Part shown: piece after piece, positions 28,780 to 37,318 of the stretch
Layout: every line of letters starts with the position of its first letter
Numbering within the stretch: position 1 is the stretch's first letter
Made by a program: the position numbers and the translations under genes
Assembly (NCBI GenBank): GCA_963773155.1
Contig: CAVZAB010000025.1
Coordinates: forward strand, 1 to 64,000
Reading direction: 5' to 3'
DNA: 64,000 bases
Source: CAVZAB01 sp963773155
GTDB lineage: Bacteria > Pseudomonadota > Alphaproteobacteria > Rhizobiales > Beijerinckiaceae
Notes under the pieces: generated by a model
What the model was told of the DNA's origin: nothing
Seen by the model: only the letters and a program-made list of their open reading frames with translations
Databases searched by the model: none

Positions 28780-29154
28780 ATGTATCGTAGCCTAGCTGAG
28801 CTCAATCATTTTGAAATAGGGGCCATAGCCGTTGGCGGCATTTGTCTGGCGCTGCTGCTGATTTTGACAAGGCGTTTGACGCCTCTTTTATGGGCCATCC
28901 TCTTGGCGGCGATTGCCGGCACAATATTATTCTCGCCCGATTCGCTCAATTACAGCATCATTGGCGGCTGCGTGGCGGCCATGGTCTTGCTCCTGGTGTC
29001 GGAGATCCGGACCCGTCGCCGCGAGGCCATGTTCCGCAAGGAATTTGATCGCCTCTCCCTTGCCGTTTCCGACTTGCAGAACCGCAACATTCTGGCCGAG
29101 GTCAGAGTTGCAAGCGCGCTGAGAGGGCCGTCCGGCGAGGGTGTCGAGCCCTAG
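28780..29154 (+). CDS. Small three-helix membrane protein, paralogue of 20861-21247, unknown function
   Basis: The 124-residue protein has three transmembrane segments in the first ~75 residues, including the conserved core LNYSIIGGCVAAMVLLL, then RTRRREAMF and a C-terminal helix KEFDRLSLAVSDLQNRNILA. It is a full-length paralogue of the gene 7.9 kb upstream. A GGAG ribosome site (gcaggagcg) precedes the ATG. Its stop overlaps the end of the convergent gene at 29151 by four bases. No known family was recognised. Two copies flanking one block of EPS genes could reflect duplication of an EPS accessory factor. Confidence 0.75.
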   Translation: MYRSLAELNHFEIGAIAVGGICLALLLILTRRLTPLLWAILLAAIAGTILFSPDSLNYSIIGGCVAAMVLLLVSEIRTRRREAMFRKEFDRLSLAVSDLQNRNILAEVRVASALRGPSGEGVEP

Positions 29155-29657
29155 TTTGGGACCGCGCGGCGCAGCCATTGCGCGAAGGCCTGACAAAGCG
29201 AATCGAGCCGGCGTTCGTCAATATCGGGGAGATACCAGGCGCCGGAATAGGACGCCGGAAGGTTGACGCTGAGCGGATAATCGCCAAGCAGCTGATTGCC
29301 TGGTCCCACCAGGTGGCCGCTACCGCTGATCCAGTCGACATCAGCCATTGGATCGAAATTGTCGACGTAACTGGTGAATAAAAGACTGTCGATTCGAACG
29401 AACAGCACGGCGGCGCGACGATCGCCCGGCGCGAGTTTTTCGGCAAATGTCTTGCGAAGCGCGGGCAGCAAGATCGGGGCAATCTGGGCGGCAAACGGCG
29501 AGGCTTCGATCTTGATGGCCGCGATCCTTACACTGGCCACAGTCTGACCCGCGGCGCCTCGGCCGGTGAATGCGAAGCTCAGCCCGGAGGCCAGAGCCTT
29601 AACGACCTTTCTTCGAGCAAGGCTGGCAGGGGGAGGGGAGTGGAGGGGGCTTTTCAT
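29151..29657 (-). CDS. Exported protein of unknown function, Tat-like signal
   Basis: The protein has 168 residues from the ATG at 29657. The N-terminus has a twin-arginine-like n-region and hydrophobic core (LARRKVVKALASGLSFAFTG) with a possible cleavage after GRGAAG. The mature part (IAAIKIEASPFAAQIAPILL, later LVGPGNQLLGDYPLSVNLPA) has mixed alpha/beta character and resembles small periplasmic proteins annotated only as hypothetical. Upstream is the aldehyde dehydrogenase gene on the same strand, 49 bases away, so the two may share a transcript. I do not recognise a function. Confidence 0.6.
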   Translation of the reverse strand: MKSPLHSPPPASLARRKVVKALASGLSFAFTGRGAAGQTVASVRIAAIKIEASPFAAQIAPILLPALRKTFAEKLAPGDRRAAVLFVRIDSLLFTSYVDNFDPMADVDWISGSGHLVGPGNQLLGDYPLSVNLPASYSGAWYLPDIDERRLDSLCQAFAQWLRRAVPN

Positions 29658-29705
29658 CGGCGTTCCAACCTTGGCTCGAGGGCGATCCTTGCGCGGGCGT
29701 GTCAA

Positions 29706-31247
29706 TCAAAGGCTACTGGAGTCGATGTCGAAACTCACCCCCTGGGCGAGCGGCAAGGTTCTACCGAAGTTGATCGTATTGGTCGCCCGTCGCATATAGG
29801 CCTTCCAGGCGTCGGAGCCGGATTCTCGACCACCGCCGGTCTCTTTTTCGCCGCCAAATGCGCCACCGATTTCTGCGCCTGAAGGACCGATATTGACATT
29901 GGCAATGCCGCAATCCGAGCCATCGGCGCCGATAAAGCGTTCGGCCTCACTGAGATTCGAGGTGAATATCGCGGACGATAATCCCTGTGGCACGCCATTA
30001 TGGAGCGCCAACGCCTCGTTGAATTCCTGGTATCGCATGACATAGAGAATCGGCGCGAATGTCTCCTGTTCGACCAGGGCATTTTGCTGCGGCATTTCGA
30101 CAATTGCGGGGCGGACATAGAAGGCCTTGGGGAATTGCCGGATTTGGTAAGGCTCGCCGCCGGTGATGCGTGTCGCGCTGCCGCGGGCGGATGCGAGGGC
30201 GGTCTGCATCGCGTCGAAGGCGCGTAAATCGATCAAGGGCCCAACCAAAGTGCCGGCTTCGAGCGGATTGCCGATTTTGGCCGATTGGTAGGCCTGGCGC
30301 AGCGCCGGGACGAACCGATCGTAAATGGTCTGATGGACAAACAGGCGCCGCAGGCTGGTGCAGCGTTGGCCGGCCGTGCCCATTGCCGCAAAGGTCACCG
30401 CGCGCAGGGCCAGGTCGAGATCGGCGGATGGGCAAACGATCGCGCCATTGTTGCCACCGAGTTCGAGAATGGCCCGGGCGAAGCGGCGTGCCAGGCGCGG
30501 CGCCACCGCACGGCCCATTGCCGTTGAGCCGGTCGCCGAGACAAGCGGTATGCGTGGATCGTCGACTAGCGTCTCGGCCAAATTGCGTCCGCCAAGCAAG
30601 AGCCCGAACAGCCCCTCGGGCATATCCTTGAAACCGGCTGCGGCACGCTCGAACAGCGCCTTGGCGGCTAGCGCAGTCAGGGGTGTCTTCTCCGACGGTT
30701 TCCAGACAATAGAATTGCCGCAAACCAGGGCGAGGGCGGCGTTCCAGGACCAGACCGCTACCGGAAAATTGAACGCTGAGACGACGCCGGTGACGCCGAG
30801 CGGGTGCCAAGTCTCCATCATCCGGTGGTTGGGCCGCTCGGTGGCGATGGTCAGACCGTACAATTGGCGCGACAGGCCGACGGCAAAGTCGCAAATGTCG
30901 ATCATCTCCTGAACCTCTCCCTGGCCCTCCGACAGGATTTTGCCCGCCTCGATCGAGACCAGGCGGCCGAGTTCGGCCTTGTGAGCGCGCAATTCATTGC
31001 CGAACAGGCGGATCAGTTCGCCTCGCCGCGGCGCCGGCACTTTGCGCCATTCGAGAAAAGCCTGGTGAGCGCGCGCGATTGTCGCGGCGGCTGCGGCTAG
31101 GCCGCACGTATTTAGCGTGGCGATCAGTTCACCGCTGATCGGCGAATGGACCGGCAGATCGCCATCCGGGCGGCCGCCTTCCACGCCAAGTGCGGCCAAA
31201 AGCCGGCCTGTCTCGCCCCGCAATTCGCCGTCGATAGGTTTGGTCAT
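29706..31247 (-). CDS. ALDH7-type aldehyde dehydrogenase (alpha-aminoadipic semialdehyde/piperideine-6-carboxylate type)
   Basis: This NAD-dependent aldehyde dehydrogenase of 513 residues oxidises a semialdehyde to a carboxylate. The cofactor region is SAFNFPVAVWSWNAALALVC; the general base Glu lies in ILELGGNNGAIV; the nucleophile Cys is in GTAGQRCTSLRRLFVHQTIY. The text matches the ALDH7 group (Pcd/AmaB/antiquitin), including PSGAEIGGAFGGEKETGGGR near the C-terminus. The ATG at 31247 is chosen over a TTG/GTG-type extension. It is divergent from an amino-acid racemase gene, which suits a lysine or pipecolate degradation role; that is inference. Confidence 0.9.
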   Translation of the reverse strand: MTKPIDGELRGETGRLLAALGVEGGRPDGDLPVHSPISGELIATLNTCGLAAAAATIARAHQAFLEWRKVPAPRRGELIRLFGNELRAHKAELGRLVSIEAGKILSEGQGEVQEMIDICDFAVGLSRQLYGLTIATERPNHRMMETWHPLGVTGVVSAFNFPVAVWSWNAALALVCGNSIVWKPSEKTPLTALAAKALFERAAAGFKDMPEGLFGLLLGGRNLAETLVDDPRIPLVSATGSTAMGRAVAPRLARRFARAILELGGNNGAIVCPSADLDLALRAVTFAAMGTAGQRCTSLRRLFVHQTIYDRFVPALRQAYQSAKIGNPLEAGTLVGPLIDLRAFDAMQTALASARGSATRITGGEPYQIRQFPKAFYVRPAIVEMPQQNALVEQETFAPILYVMRYQEFNEALALHNGVPQGLSSAIFTSNLSEAERFIGADGSDCGIANVNIGPSGAEIGGAFGGEKETGGGRESGSDAWKAYMRRATNTINFGRTLPLAQGVSFDIDSSSL

Positions 31248-31610
31248 GCTGCGCTCGCCTGGTTGCTTGTCCATACCAATAGTCCCACGTCAGCGCTCTG
31301 GAAACCATAGGCGAGCCAGGTCGATCCGCTATGCGCGGGGTCAAATCCGGGCGGACGCCCCGGAGTGCACCGATGAGAGATCGGCGCCGCCGGCAAACAC
31401 GGGGCCGCCTTTCTTGCCCCATCGATCGGGTGATCCGGCGCTGCCCCTTCGGCCAGGCAAAGTTGACAAGTTCCGGACATGCGACTTGATTCCCAGCGCG
31501 AGTCTTGCCGGCTCGCCGGAGCGTGCCAGCATTTGCCTGGTCCAACCCATTCCCTTGCACGATACGTCTGCGGGCGTCCGGACGAGGCCAAGCGAGGGGC
31601 GCCTGCGCCA
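31248..31610. other. Divergent intergenic region between ALDH7 and racemase genes
   Basis: About 360 bases. The racemase ORF can be extended upstream, but the text before 31611 lacks family similarity. No separate gene is seen. Back-to-back promoters are expected. Confidence 0.45.
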
Positions 31611-32309
31611 ATGAAACTCTTGATCGTTAATCCAAATTCGACCGCTTCGATGACTGTGAAAATCGCCGAATGCGCGCGCCGCTTCGCCGCCTCCGGCACC
31701 GAGATCAATGCGGTCAACCCGGCTGATTCGCCGACAAGCATCGAAGGCTATTATGACGAGGCGATGAGCTTGCGCGGTCTGCTCGAAGCGGTCGGCCAAG
31801 GCGAGAAAGATGGCTACGACGGTTTCGTCATTGCATGCTTTGACGACACGGGTCTGGCGGCCTGTCGGGAGATTGCGACCGGGCCGGTCCTGGGAATATG
31901 CGAGGCCGGCATGCATGCGGCCTCGATGCTGGCAACCGGTTTTTCGGTGGTGACGACCTTGCCCCGTTCGATACCGATCATTGAGGACTTGGCCATGCTC
32001 TACGGCATGCAGCGCAAGTGCCGCCGGGTCCGAGCGGCCGACATCCCGGTTCTGGCGCTCGAGGCGGCGGATGGGGAGGCGCGCCAAAAGGTGCTGGCGG
32101 AAATTCGTCGGGCGGTGCGCGAAGATGGCAGCGAGGCTATTCTTCTTGGTTGCGCCGGGATGGCGGATTTGACTGCCTGGTTATCGCAGGAGGCCGGCAT
32201 GCCGGTTATCGATGGTGTGGTCTGCGCCGTGAAAATGCTGGAGGCGCTGGTTGGGGCCGGCTTGCAAACAAGCAAGATCGGCGCCTATGCATGGCCGCGC
32301 CGGAAATAG
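31611..32309 (+). CDS. Asp/Glu/hydantoin racemase family protein
   Basis: The protein has 232 residues, normal for the family, and starts MKLLIVNPNSTASMTVKIAE, the standard N-terminus with the phosphate/carboxylate-binding NPN. The two catalytic cysteines of cofactor-independent racemases are visible: FVIACFDDTGLAACREI (near residue 80) and ILLGCAGMADLTAWL (near residue 183). It may racemise hydantoins or amino acids such as Glu or Asp. Its divergent partner is the ALDH7 enzyme. The ATG at 31611 lacks a strong ribosome site. Confidence 0.88.
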   Translation: MKLLIVNPNSTASMTVKIAECARRFAASGTEINAVNPADSPTSIEGYYDEAMSLRGLLEAVGQGEKDGYDGFVIACFDDTGLAACREIATGPVLGICEAGMHAASMLATGFSVVTTLPRSIPIIEDLAMLYGMQRKCRRVRAADIPVLALEAADGEARQKVLAEIRRAVREDGSEAILLGCAGMADLTAWLSQEAGMPVIDGVVCAVKMLEALVGAGLQTSKIGAYAWPRRK

Positions 32310-32349
32310 CCGTGCCGATCAGCGGATCGGGAGCCCGGATCTGAAGATT

Positions 32350-32816
32350 GTTGCAATCCGCCCTTAAGCCAAGGTCTTCGCGCCGGGTGGATCGCGATGC
32401 GATCGACATTCAGGCTGCCGAACTCGTCTGCCTGCCGAATTGGCTCAAACTCGACACGATCGATGTCGCGCTTGACGACCTTCCGGGGGCGGCGCCTTTC
32501 GAAAATCGGTGGCCGTGATCGACTATCTTCGTTTCGTGCGACGGCGGCGGGTGGGGCGGCGAGCGAGCGCGCATACGCCCGATCCGCTGAGTCGGCCACA
32601 GCCTTTATTTGTTGCGACCTGCGAGTCTATCGGCCGCGATTTCTGGCTCTATTCCGGCATCAGCGGCGTCGCGACGCCGCCTATCCGCCTATTGCCGCAG
32701 TTCGAGGACGAGCCGTTCGCGCCGGTCAATTTCCATGTTCCGGTTCCCGAGCGGCCCCGGCCTCGGGGTCAGCCTGTCCGCGGACAAGCTGGCCTATTGC
32801 TATCGTCTGTAGGTTG
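32350..32816 (+). pseudogene. Coding-like remnant, possibly the tail of an enolase-superfamily dehydratase
   Basis: No intact ORF fits this 570-base gap, but several stretches look like protein: AIDIQAAELVCLPNWLKLDT and IDVALDDLPGAAPFENRWP (~32400-32518), then IGRDFWLYSGISGVATPPIR, FEDEPFAPVNFHVP (~32700-32741), and in the next frame FPSGPGLGVSLSADKLAYCY (~32745-32810) before a TAG. The pieces around 32742 join if one base is skipped. The PGLGV-ending segment resembles the C-terminus of mandelate-racemase/sugar-acid-dehydratase proteins. Both a decayed gene and sequencing error are possible. Confidence 0.35.
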
Positions 32817-32878
32817 ATCATTGGCCCCGCCGCAAGTTCCGCTACTCCGACTGGTCTGGCGTCTCTCGGCGCCCGCCC

Positions 32879-34312
32879 CTAGCCGCCGGGCTGCTGAAAA
32901 TCGAACGCATTGCCAAGGTCCGGTTGTGCGGCATCGCGGTCGGACAAGGGCGCCAGGCCGAAGCGCTGTTCGATCGTCTTCAATATCGCGGTCGTATCGT
33001 AGATCGTATGATCGACAAAGCCGCGTTTGGCATAAGGCGATACGATCAGGGTGGGAACGCGCAGGCCCGGGCCCCAGCGGTCGCCTTTGGGCGGTGAGAC
33101 CGAGTCCCATGACCCCCCGTTTTCATCGGCGGTCACGATGATCGCAACGTCCTTCCAGTTCGGGCTGTTTTGCGCGAGCGCGATAATGTCGGCGACATGC
33201 GCATCGCCGGTGGCGAGGTCGGCATAGCCGGGATGTTGGTTATCGCGGCCAACCGGCTTGTAGAAGGCGACGGCGGGAAGGTTGCCGGCCGCGAGTGCGC
33301 TTTTCAGGTCTTCGAGGTCCTTCAGATGTTCGTCACGGGCTTTGGTGCCCGGCGCGTAGGCCGCAAAATAATTGAAGGGTTGGTGATGCGGCTGGAAGTT
33401 CTCGGGATCGGTGTAGGGCTTTATCTTGCCGGAATTGATGTCGTTCCAGCCGCCGGCATACCAGGCCCAGCTGATATTCTTCTCGCTCAACCGATCGCCG
33501 ATCGTGGGCATGGTCTGCGGCGGCAGGCGTTCGAGCGGCTGCGACTGAAGCGAACGGGGCGGATAGAAGGGCTGGACGGTGTTGACCGCAAAACCATCCG
33601 GCGTGACGGCGCCATCGTTGACCCATTTGGGCGGTCCTTCCAAGGCACTTTTGGGAAAGTCGCTCGCTCGGGCAAGAAAACCTGTCTTCGGATCGACGGC
33701 GGCGACCATGTTGGCCAGCGGATTGGGAAACGCCGGCGTGCAGGCGCAGACCAGCCAGAAGTGGTTGAGAAAGGAACTCCCGAAAGCGGCATGGTAGAAA
33801 TGATCGGCGAGCGTGTAGGCACTGGCGATTTTCCACAATTGTTGGCCATCGCCGGAAAAATATCCCATGGCGAGGCCGCCGGCGTCGGATATCGCCGCAA
33901 ACAGATCATTGCGGCCGCCGTTGATCTGCTCCTGCTGCTGGTAGAATTTGTGGACGAGATCGCCCGTGTGATCCTTGGCGCTGACGAAAGCGTCAACGGC
34001 GAAAGGCGCATTGGGCAGGTTGGCCGGAAAGCGTTCGTCAATCTTGCCCCTGATCCGGACACGCGGCAATTGGGCGAGAACCGAGCCGTCGAAATCGACC
34101 TGTGGCGGTGCATTGGCGGTGCCGAAGTTGTCGGCCCCTGGAAAAAGTCCGTAAAGATTGTCGAGGCTGCGGTTCTCGGTATAGATGATAAGGAAATGGT
34201 TGATCTTGGCAAAAGGCGCGGCAAACTCTTGCGCCGCTGTCGACCCCGCCGCAAAACAGGCGAGGGCAGCAAGGCAAAACCGCAGCGAAACGCGGCCGGT
34301 CGGGTGGTTCAT
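32879..34312 (-). CDS. Secreted phosphoesterase, acid phosphatase/phospholipase C family (AcpA-like)
   Basis: The protein has 477 residues. The signal peptide is LRFCLAALACFAAGSTAAQE. The mature enzyme opens with the family metal motif FLIIYTENRSLDNLYGLFPG (TENRS, with the nucleophile Ser/Thr region), and has DHFYHAAFGSSFLNHFWLVC, SWAWYAGGWNDI and the C-terminal AIIVTADENGGSWDSVSPPK (metal-binding DENGG), then RVPTLIVSPYAKRGFVDHTI. It probably hydrolyses phosphomonoesters or phospholipid head groups in the periplasm or outside. An AAGGAG site lies 10 bases before the ATG at 34312; the in-frame ATG at 34321 is too close to it. Confidence 0.9.
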   Translation of the reverse strand: MNHPTGRVSLRFCLAALACFAAGSTAAQEFAAPFAKINHFLIIYTENRSLDNLYGLFPGADNFGTANAPPQVDFDGSVLAQLPRVRIRGKIDERFPANLPNAPFAVDAFVSAKDHTGDLVHKFYQQQEQINGGRNDLFAAISDAGGLAMGYFSGDGQQLWKIASAYTLADHFYHAAFGSSFLNHFWLVCACTPAFPNPLANMVAAVDPKTGFLARASDFPKSALEGPPKWVNDGAVTPDGFAVNTVQPFYPPRSLQSQPLERLPPQTMPTIGDRLSEKNISWAWYAGGWNDINSGKIKPYTDPENFQPHHQPFNYFAAYAPGTKARDEHLKDLEDLKSALAAGNLPAVAFYKPVGRDNQHPGYADLATGDAHVADIIALAQNSPNWKDVAIIVTADENGGSWDSVSPPKGDRWGPGLRVPTLIVSPYAKRGFVDHTIYDTTAILKTIEQRFGLAPLSDRDAAQPDLGNAFDFQQPGG

Positions 34313-34497
34313 CGGGGGCATGCTCCTTAGACTGTTCCGCGGGCGGTTTTTCTGCCGGCGGTCATATTCCATATTTGACAGCAGTAAACCGCAGCCCTGG
34401 ATTTCGTCGCGGATGATTGTAGCGTTTCGCCCCGACAAAATCATCTCTTTTGGCGCCGGATAATAGCGAGTTGGTCGGCTGTTAAGGATGCGCTTTG

Positions 34498-35922
34498 ATG
34501 GTGGATCGTCGGGTCGGCTGCTTTTTCATCAATGGTACTTGGGTCGCGCCGCTGTCGGACCGAAGCGGCGTCGTGATCAATCCCGCCACAGAAGAGCCCA
34601 TGGCCCGGCTCGCCCATGGCAGCGAGGCGGACGTCGATTGCGCCGTGCGGGCGGCGCGGCGGGCCTTTCCGGGCTTTTCCCGCGCCAGCCGCCTGGACAG
34701 GATCGATCTGCTGCGACGCATCGCCGCTCTTTTCCGCCAGCGCCTGGATCATCTTGCCGGCCTCATGACGGATGAAATGGGCGCGCCGCTCGATTTTTCC
34801 CGCAATGGCCAGGCGCTCTCGGCGCTTACCCATATCGAGAGCATGATCACGGTCTTGACGAACTATTGCTTCGAAATCAAAGCTGGCTCTTCGATTGTGT
34901 TGCGCGAGCCGATTGGTGTGTGCGGCCTGATCACGCCGTGGAATTGGCCGCTGCACCAGATTGTGTGCAAGGTCGTGCCGGCCCTTGCCGCCGGCTGCAC
35001 CATGGTGCTGAAGCCCAGCGAAGCGGCGCCACTTAATGCGTTGGCCTTTGCAGAGATTCTTGAGGAGGCCGGGGTCCCGAACGGCGTCTTCAACCTAGTC
35101 AATGGAGATGGCCCGACGGCTGGGCGGGCGCTTTCGACTCACCCTGCGGTCGATCTTGTGTCCTTTACGGGCTCGACGCGGGCCGGGATCGGCGTCGCTA
35201 AGGCTGCCGCCGACACAGTCAAGCGGGTCCTTCAAGAACTCGGCGGGCAGGCGGCCAACATCATCCTTGCGGATGCGGATTTGCCGGCCGCGGTCGAGGG
35301 CGGCATAGCCGGCTGTTTTCTCAATTCTGGCCAATCGTGCGACGCACCGGCGCGGTTGCTGGTCCCCATCGAACGGATGGCGGCTGCGGTCGACCTGGCG
35401 AAATCGGTGGCAGAGGGCTATCGGGTCGGCTCGCCGCGCGATCCTTTGACCATGCTGGGCCCAGTGTCCGGCCGGGCACAATTCGACAGGATCCAGGATT
35501 ACATTCGACGTGGCGTAGCCGAGGGAGCGCGGCTGGTGACCGGCGGTCTTGGCCGGCCGACGGGGCTCGGGCGGGGCTATTATGTTCGACCGACGGTGTT
35601 TGCCGACGTCGAACCAGGGATGGCAATCGCCCAGGAGGAAATCTTCGGACCCGTCGTCAGCCTGATCGCCTATCGCTCCGAAGAGGAGGCCGTGCGGATC
35701 GCCAATGGCACTTTGTACGGCCTGGCCGGCTATGTTCAGTCGGCCGATCGCGCCCACGCCTTCCGGATAGCTGAACAATTGCGGGCTGGGACGGTGCAGA
35801 TCAATTACCCGGCCGCCGACCCGCTGGCACCCTTTGGCGGCTATAAGCGATCGGGCAATGGACGCGAATATGGCGAATTTGGCCTTGGCGAATTTCTCGA
35901 GTTCAAGACGATTACCGGCTAG
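34498..35922 (+). CDS. Aldehyde dehydrogenase family protein
   Basis: The protein has 474 residues. NAD-binding and catalytic elements are present: GLITPWNWPLHQIVCKVVPA, SFTGSTRAGIGVAK, general base Glu in LQELGGQAANIILADADL, nucleophile Cys in LNSGQSCDAPARLLVPIERM, and the C-terminal PFGGYKRSGNGREYGEFGLG. It resembles broad-specificity ALDHs (betaine/3-succinoyl-semialdehyde type); the substrate cannot be assigned. AAGGA lies about nine bases before the ATG at 34498. It is divergent from the phosphoesterase and 130 bases before the ABC export operon. Confidence 0.92.
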   Translation: MVDRRVGCFFINGTWVAPLSDRSGVVINPATEEPMARLAHGSEADVDCAVRAARRAFPGFSRASRLDRIDLLRRIAALFRQRLDHLAGLMTDEMGAPLDFSRNGQALSALTHIESMITVLTNYCFEIKAGSSIVLREPIGVCGLITPWNWPLHQIVCKVVPALAAGCTMVLKPSEAAPLNALAFAEILEEAGVPNGVFNLVNGDGPTAGRALSTHPAVDLVSFTGSTRAGIGVAKAAADTVKRVLQELGGQAANIILADADLPAAVEGGIAGCFLNSGQSCDAPARLLVPIERMAAAVDLAKSVAEGYRVGSPRDPLTMLGPVSGRAQFDRIQDYIRRGVAEGARLVTGGLGRPTGLGRGYYVRPTVFADVEPGMAIAQEEIFGPVVSLIAYRSEEEAVRIANGTLYGLAGYVQSADRAHAFRIAEQLRAGTVQINYPAADPLAPFGGYKRSGNGREYGEFGLGEFLEFKTITG

Positions 35923-36055
35923 TCAGCGCGCAAGACCGGCGTCGCCAATGACCCGCGTCAAAGACAGCCCTCGCCAAACACGGTTCGGTGGCGCCGGTTT
36001 CCCCCTTCTGCGGCGCCGGCCCGGCCGCCGCCAACCCGGCTGACCGATTGTGACG

Positions 36056-37318
36056 ATGGCGAAAGAACGCGAAGGTCTCGATGGGGGCAGCCGGCCGCAA
36101 CCTGCTTGGCGCGCAGCCCTCGTGGCGCATCGATGGTTTTTTCTCGTCGCGAGTCTGGCCCTTGGCCTGGCGGGCTTTCTGGCTCTGCGCGTTCTGCTCG
36201 GACCAGCGGTGGCCGTCGATCGGGTGAGACGCGGCAACCTGATCGAGACGGTCGTCGCAAGTGGCCACGTCGAAACGCCGTTTCGGGTTGAAATCGGCAG
36301 CCAGATCACTGGAACCGTGGATGAAGTGCTGGTCGAGGAGGGCGAGGCGGTGCACAAGGGACAGCCGCTGATTTCGTTGGAATCGGCAGAATTGCGGGCC
36401 GCTGTCGTCCAGTCTCAGGGTGCCGTCGCACAGGCCGAGGCCCGCATGCGGCAATTGGCCGAGTTGACGCTGCCGGCCGCCCGCGAGGCGCTCACCCAGG
36501 CCCAGGCGACCCTGCTTGATGCGCAACATACGTATGACCGCGCCTCCGAACTGTCGCGAAGCGGCTATACAACGCGCGCAGCCCTCGACGATGCCCAGAA
36601 GAATCTCGACGTCTCCCGGACCCAGGTCCGCACCGCCGAGCTTCAGGTCTATACAGCGGGCGTCGGCGGCAGCGATTACGTGATGGCGCAGACGCAGCTG
36701 AGTCAGGCGCTTGCCAATCTGGATACGGCACGATCGCGGCTTGGCTATGCCACCGTTCTAGCACCCCGCGACGGCACTCTTATCACCCGCAATGTTGAGC
36801 GCGGCACCGTCGCCCAGCCAGGCAAAGTGCTCTTGGCACTTGCCCCGTCCGGCGACATGCAACTCGTTCTGCAGATTGACGAGCGCAACCTTGGCAAGCT
36901 GGCCCTGGGCCAGAAGGCCATTGCTTCGGCGGATGCCTATCCCGACCAGAAATTTGCAGCGCAACTGTCCTATATCAATCCCGGGATCGACATTTCTCGC
37001 GCCTCGGTTGAGGTCAAGCTTAATGTTGTCGATCCGCCGGCCTATTTGCGCCAGGACATGACGGTTTCAGTGGATATTGAAATCGCCAGACGCGACGATA
37101 CTCTGATTCTGCCGGCGCGCTCGGTTCGTGAAGCGCTTTCCGGGGAGCCCTGGGTGATGGGCATCCGGCAGGGCCGGGCCTATAAACAGGCGGTTCAGCT
37201 CGGCATCATCGGCAATCTGCAAGTCGAAATCCTGACCGGCGTCGCCGACGGCTTCCTCGCCATTCCTGCCGCATCGGGCGTGCGCACCGGCGAGCGCGTG
37301 CGGCCGGTCGCGCCATGA
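36056..37318 (+). CDS. Periplasmic adaptor of an ABC exporter, MacA-like
   Basis: The protein has 420 residues. A cytoplasmic N-tail and one transmembrane helix (FFLVASLALGLAGFLALRVL) are followed by a lipoyl-like domain (EIGSQITGTVDEVLVEEGEA), a helical hairpin (residues ~115-215), a beta-barrel and a membrane-proximal domain (VLLALAPSGDMQLVLQIDER, AQLSYINPGIDISRASVEVK). It is the HlyD/MacA-type link between the permease and an outer-membrane channel. The ATG at 36056 is used; its stop overlaps the permease ATG (ATGA). The three-gene order adaptor-permease-ATPase is as in DevBCA and MacAB systems. Confidence 0.9.
   Translation: MAKEREGLDGGSRPQPAWRAALVAHRWFFLVASLALGLAGFLALRVLLGPAVAVDRVRRGNLIETVVASGHVETPFRVEIGSQITGTVDEVLVEEGEAVHKGQPLISLESAELRAAVVQSQGAVAQAEARMRQLAELTLPAAREALTQAQATLLDAQHTYDRASELSRSGYTTRAALDDAQKNLDVSRTQVRTAELQVYTAGVGGSDYVMAQTQLSQALANLDTARSRLGYATVLAPRDGTLITRNVERGTVAQPGKVLLALAPSGDMQLVLQIDERNLGKLALGQKAIASADAYPDQKFAAQLSYINPGIDISRASVEVKLNVVDPPAYLRQDMTVSVDIEIARRDDTLILPARSVREALSGEPWVMGIRQGRAYKQAVQLGIIGNLQVEILTGVADGFLAIPAASGVRTGERVRPVAP

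Noticed and set aside
33170..34330. Plus-strand ORF of 386 codons
   Set aside because: It is antisense to the phosphoesterase gene with its clear signal peptide and metal motifs; the plus-strand product resembles nothing.
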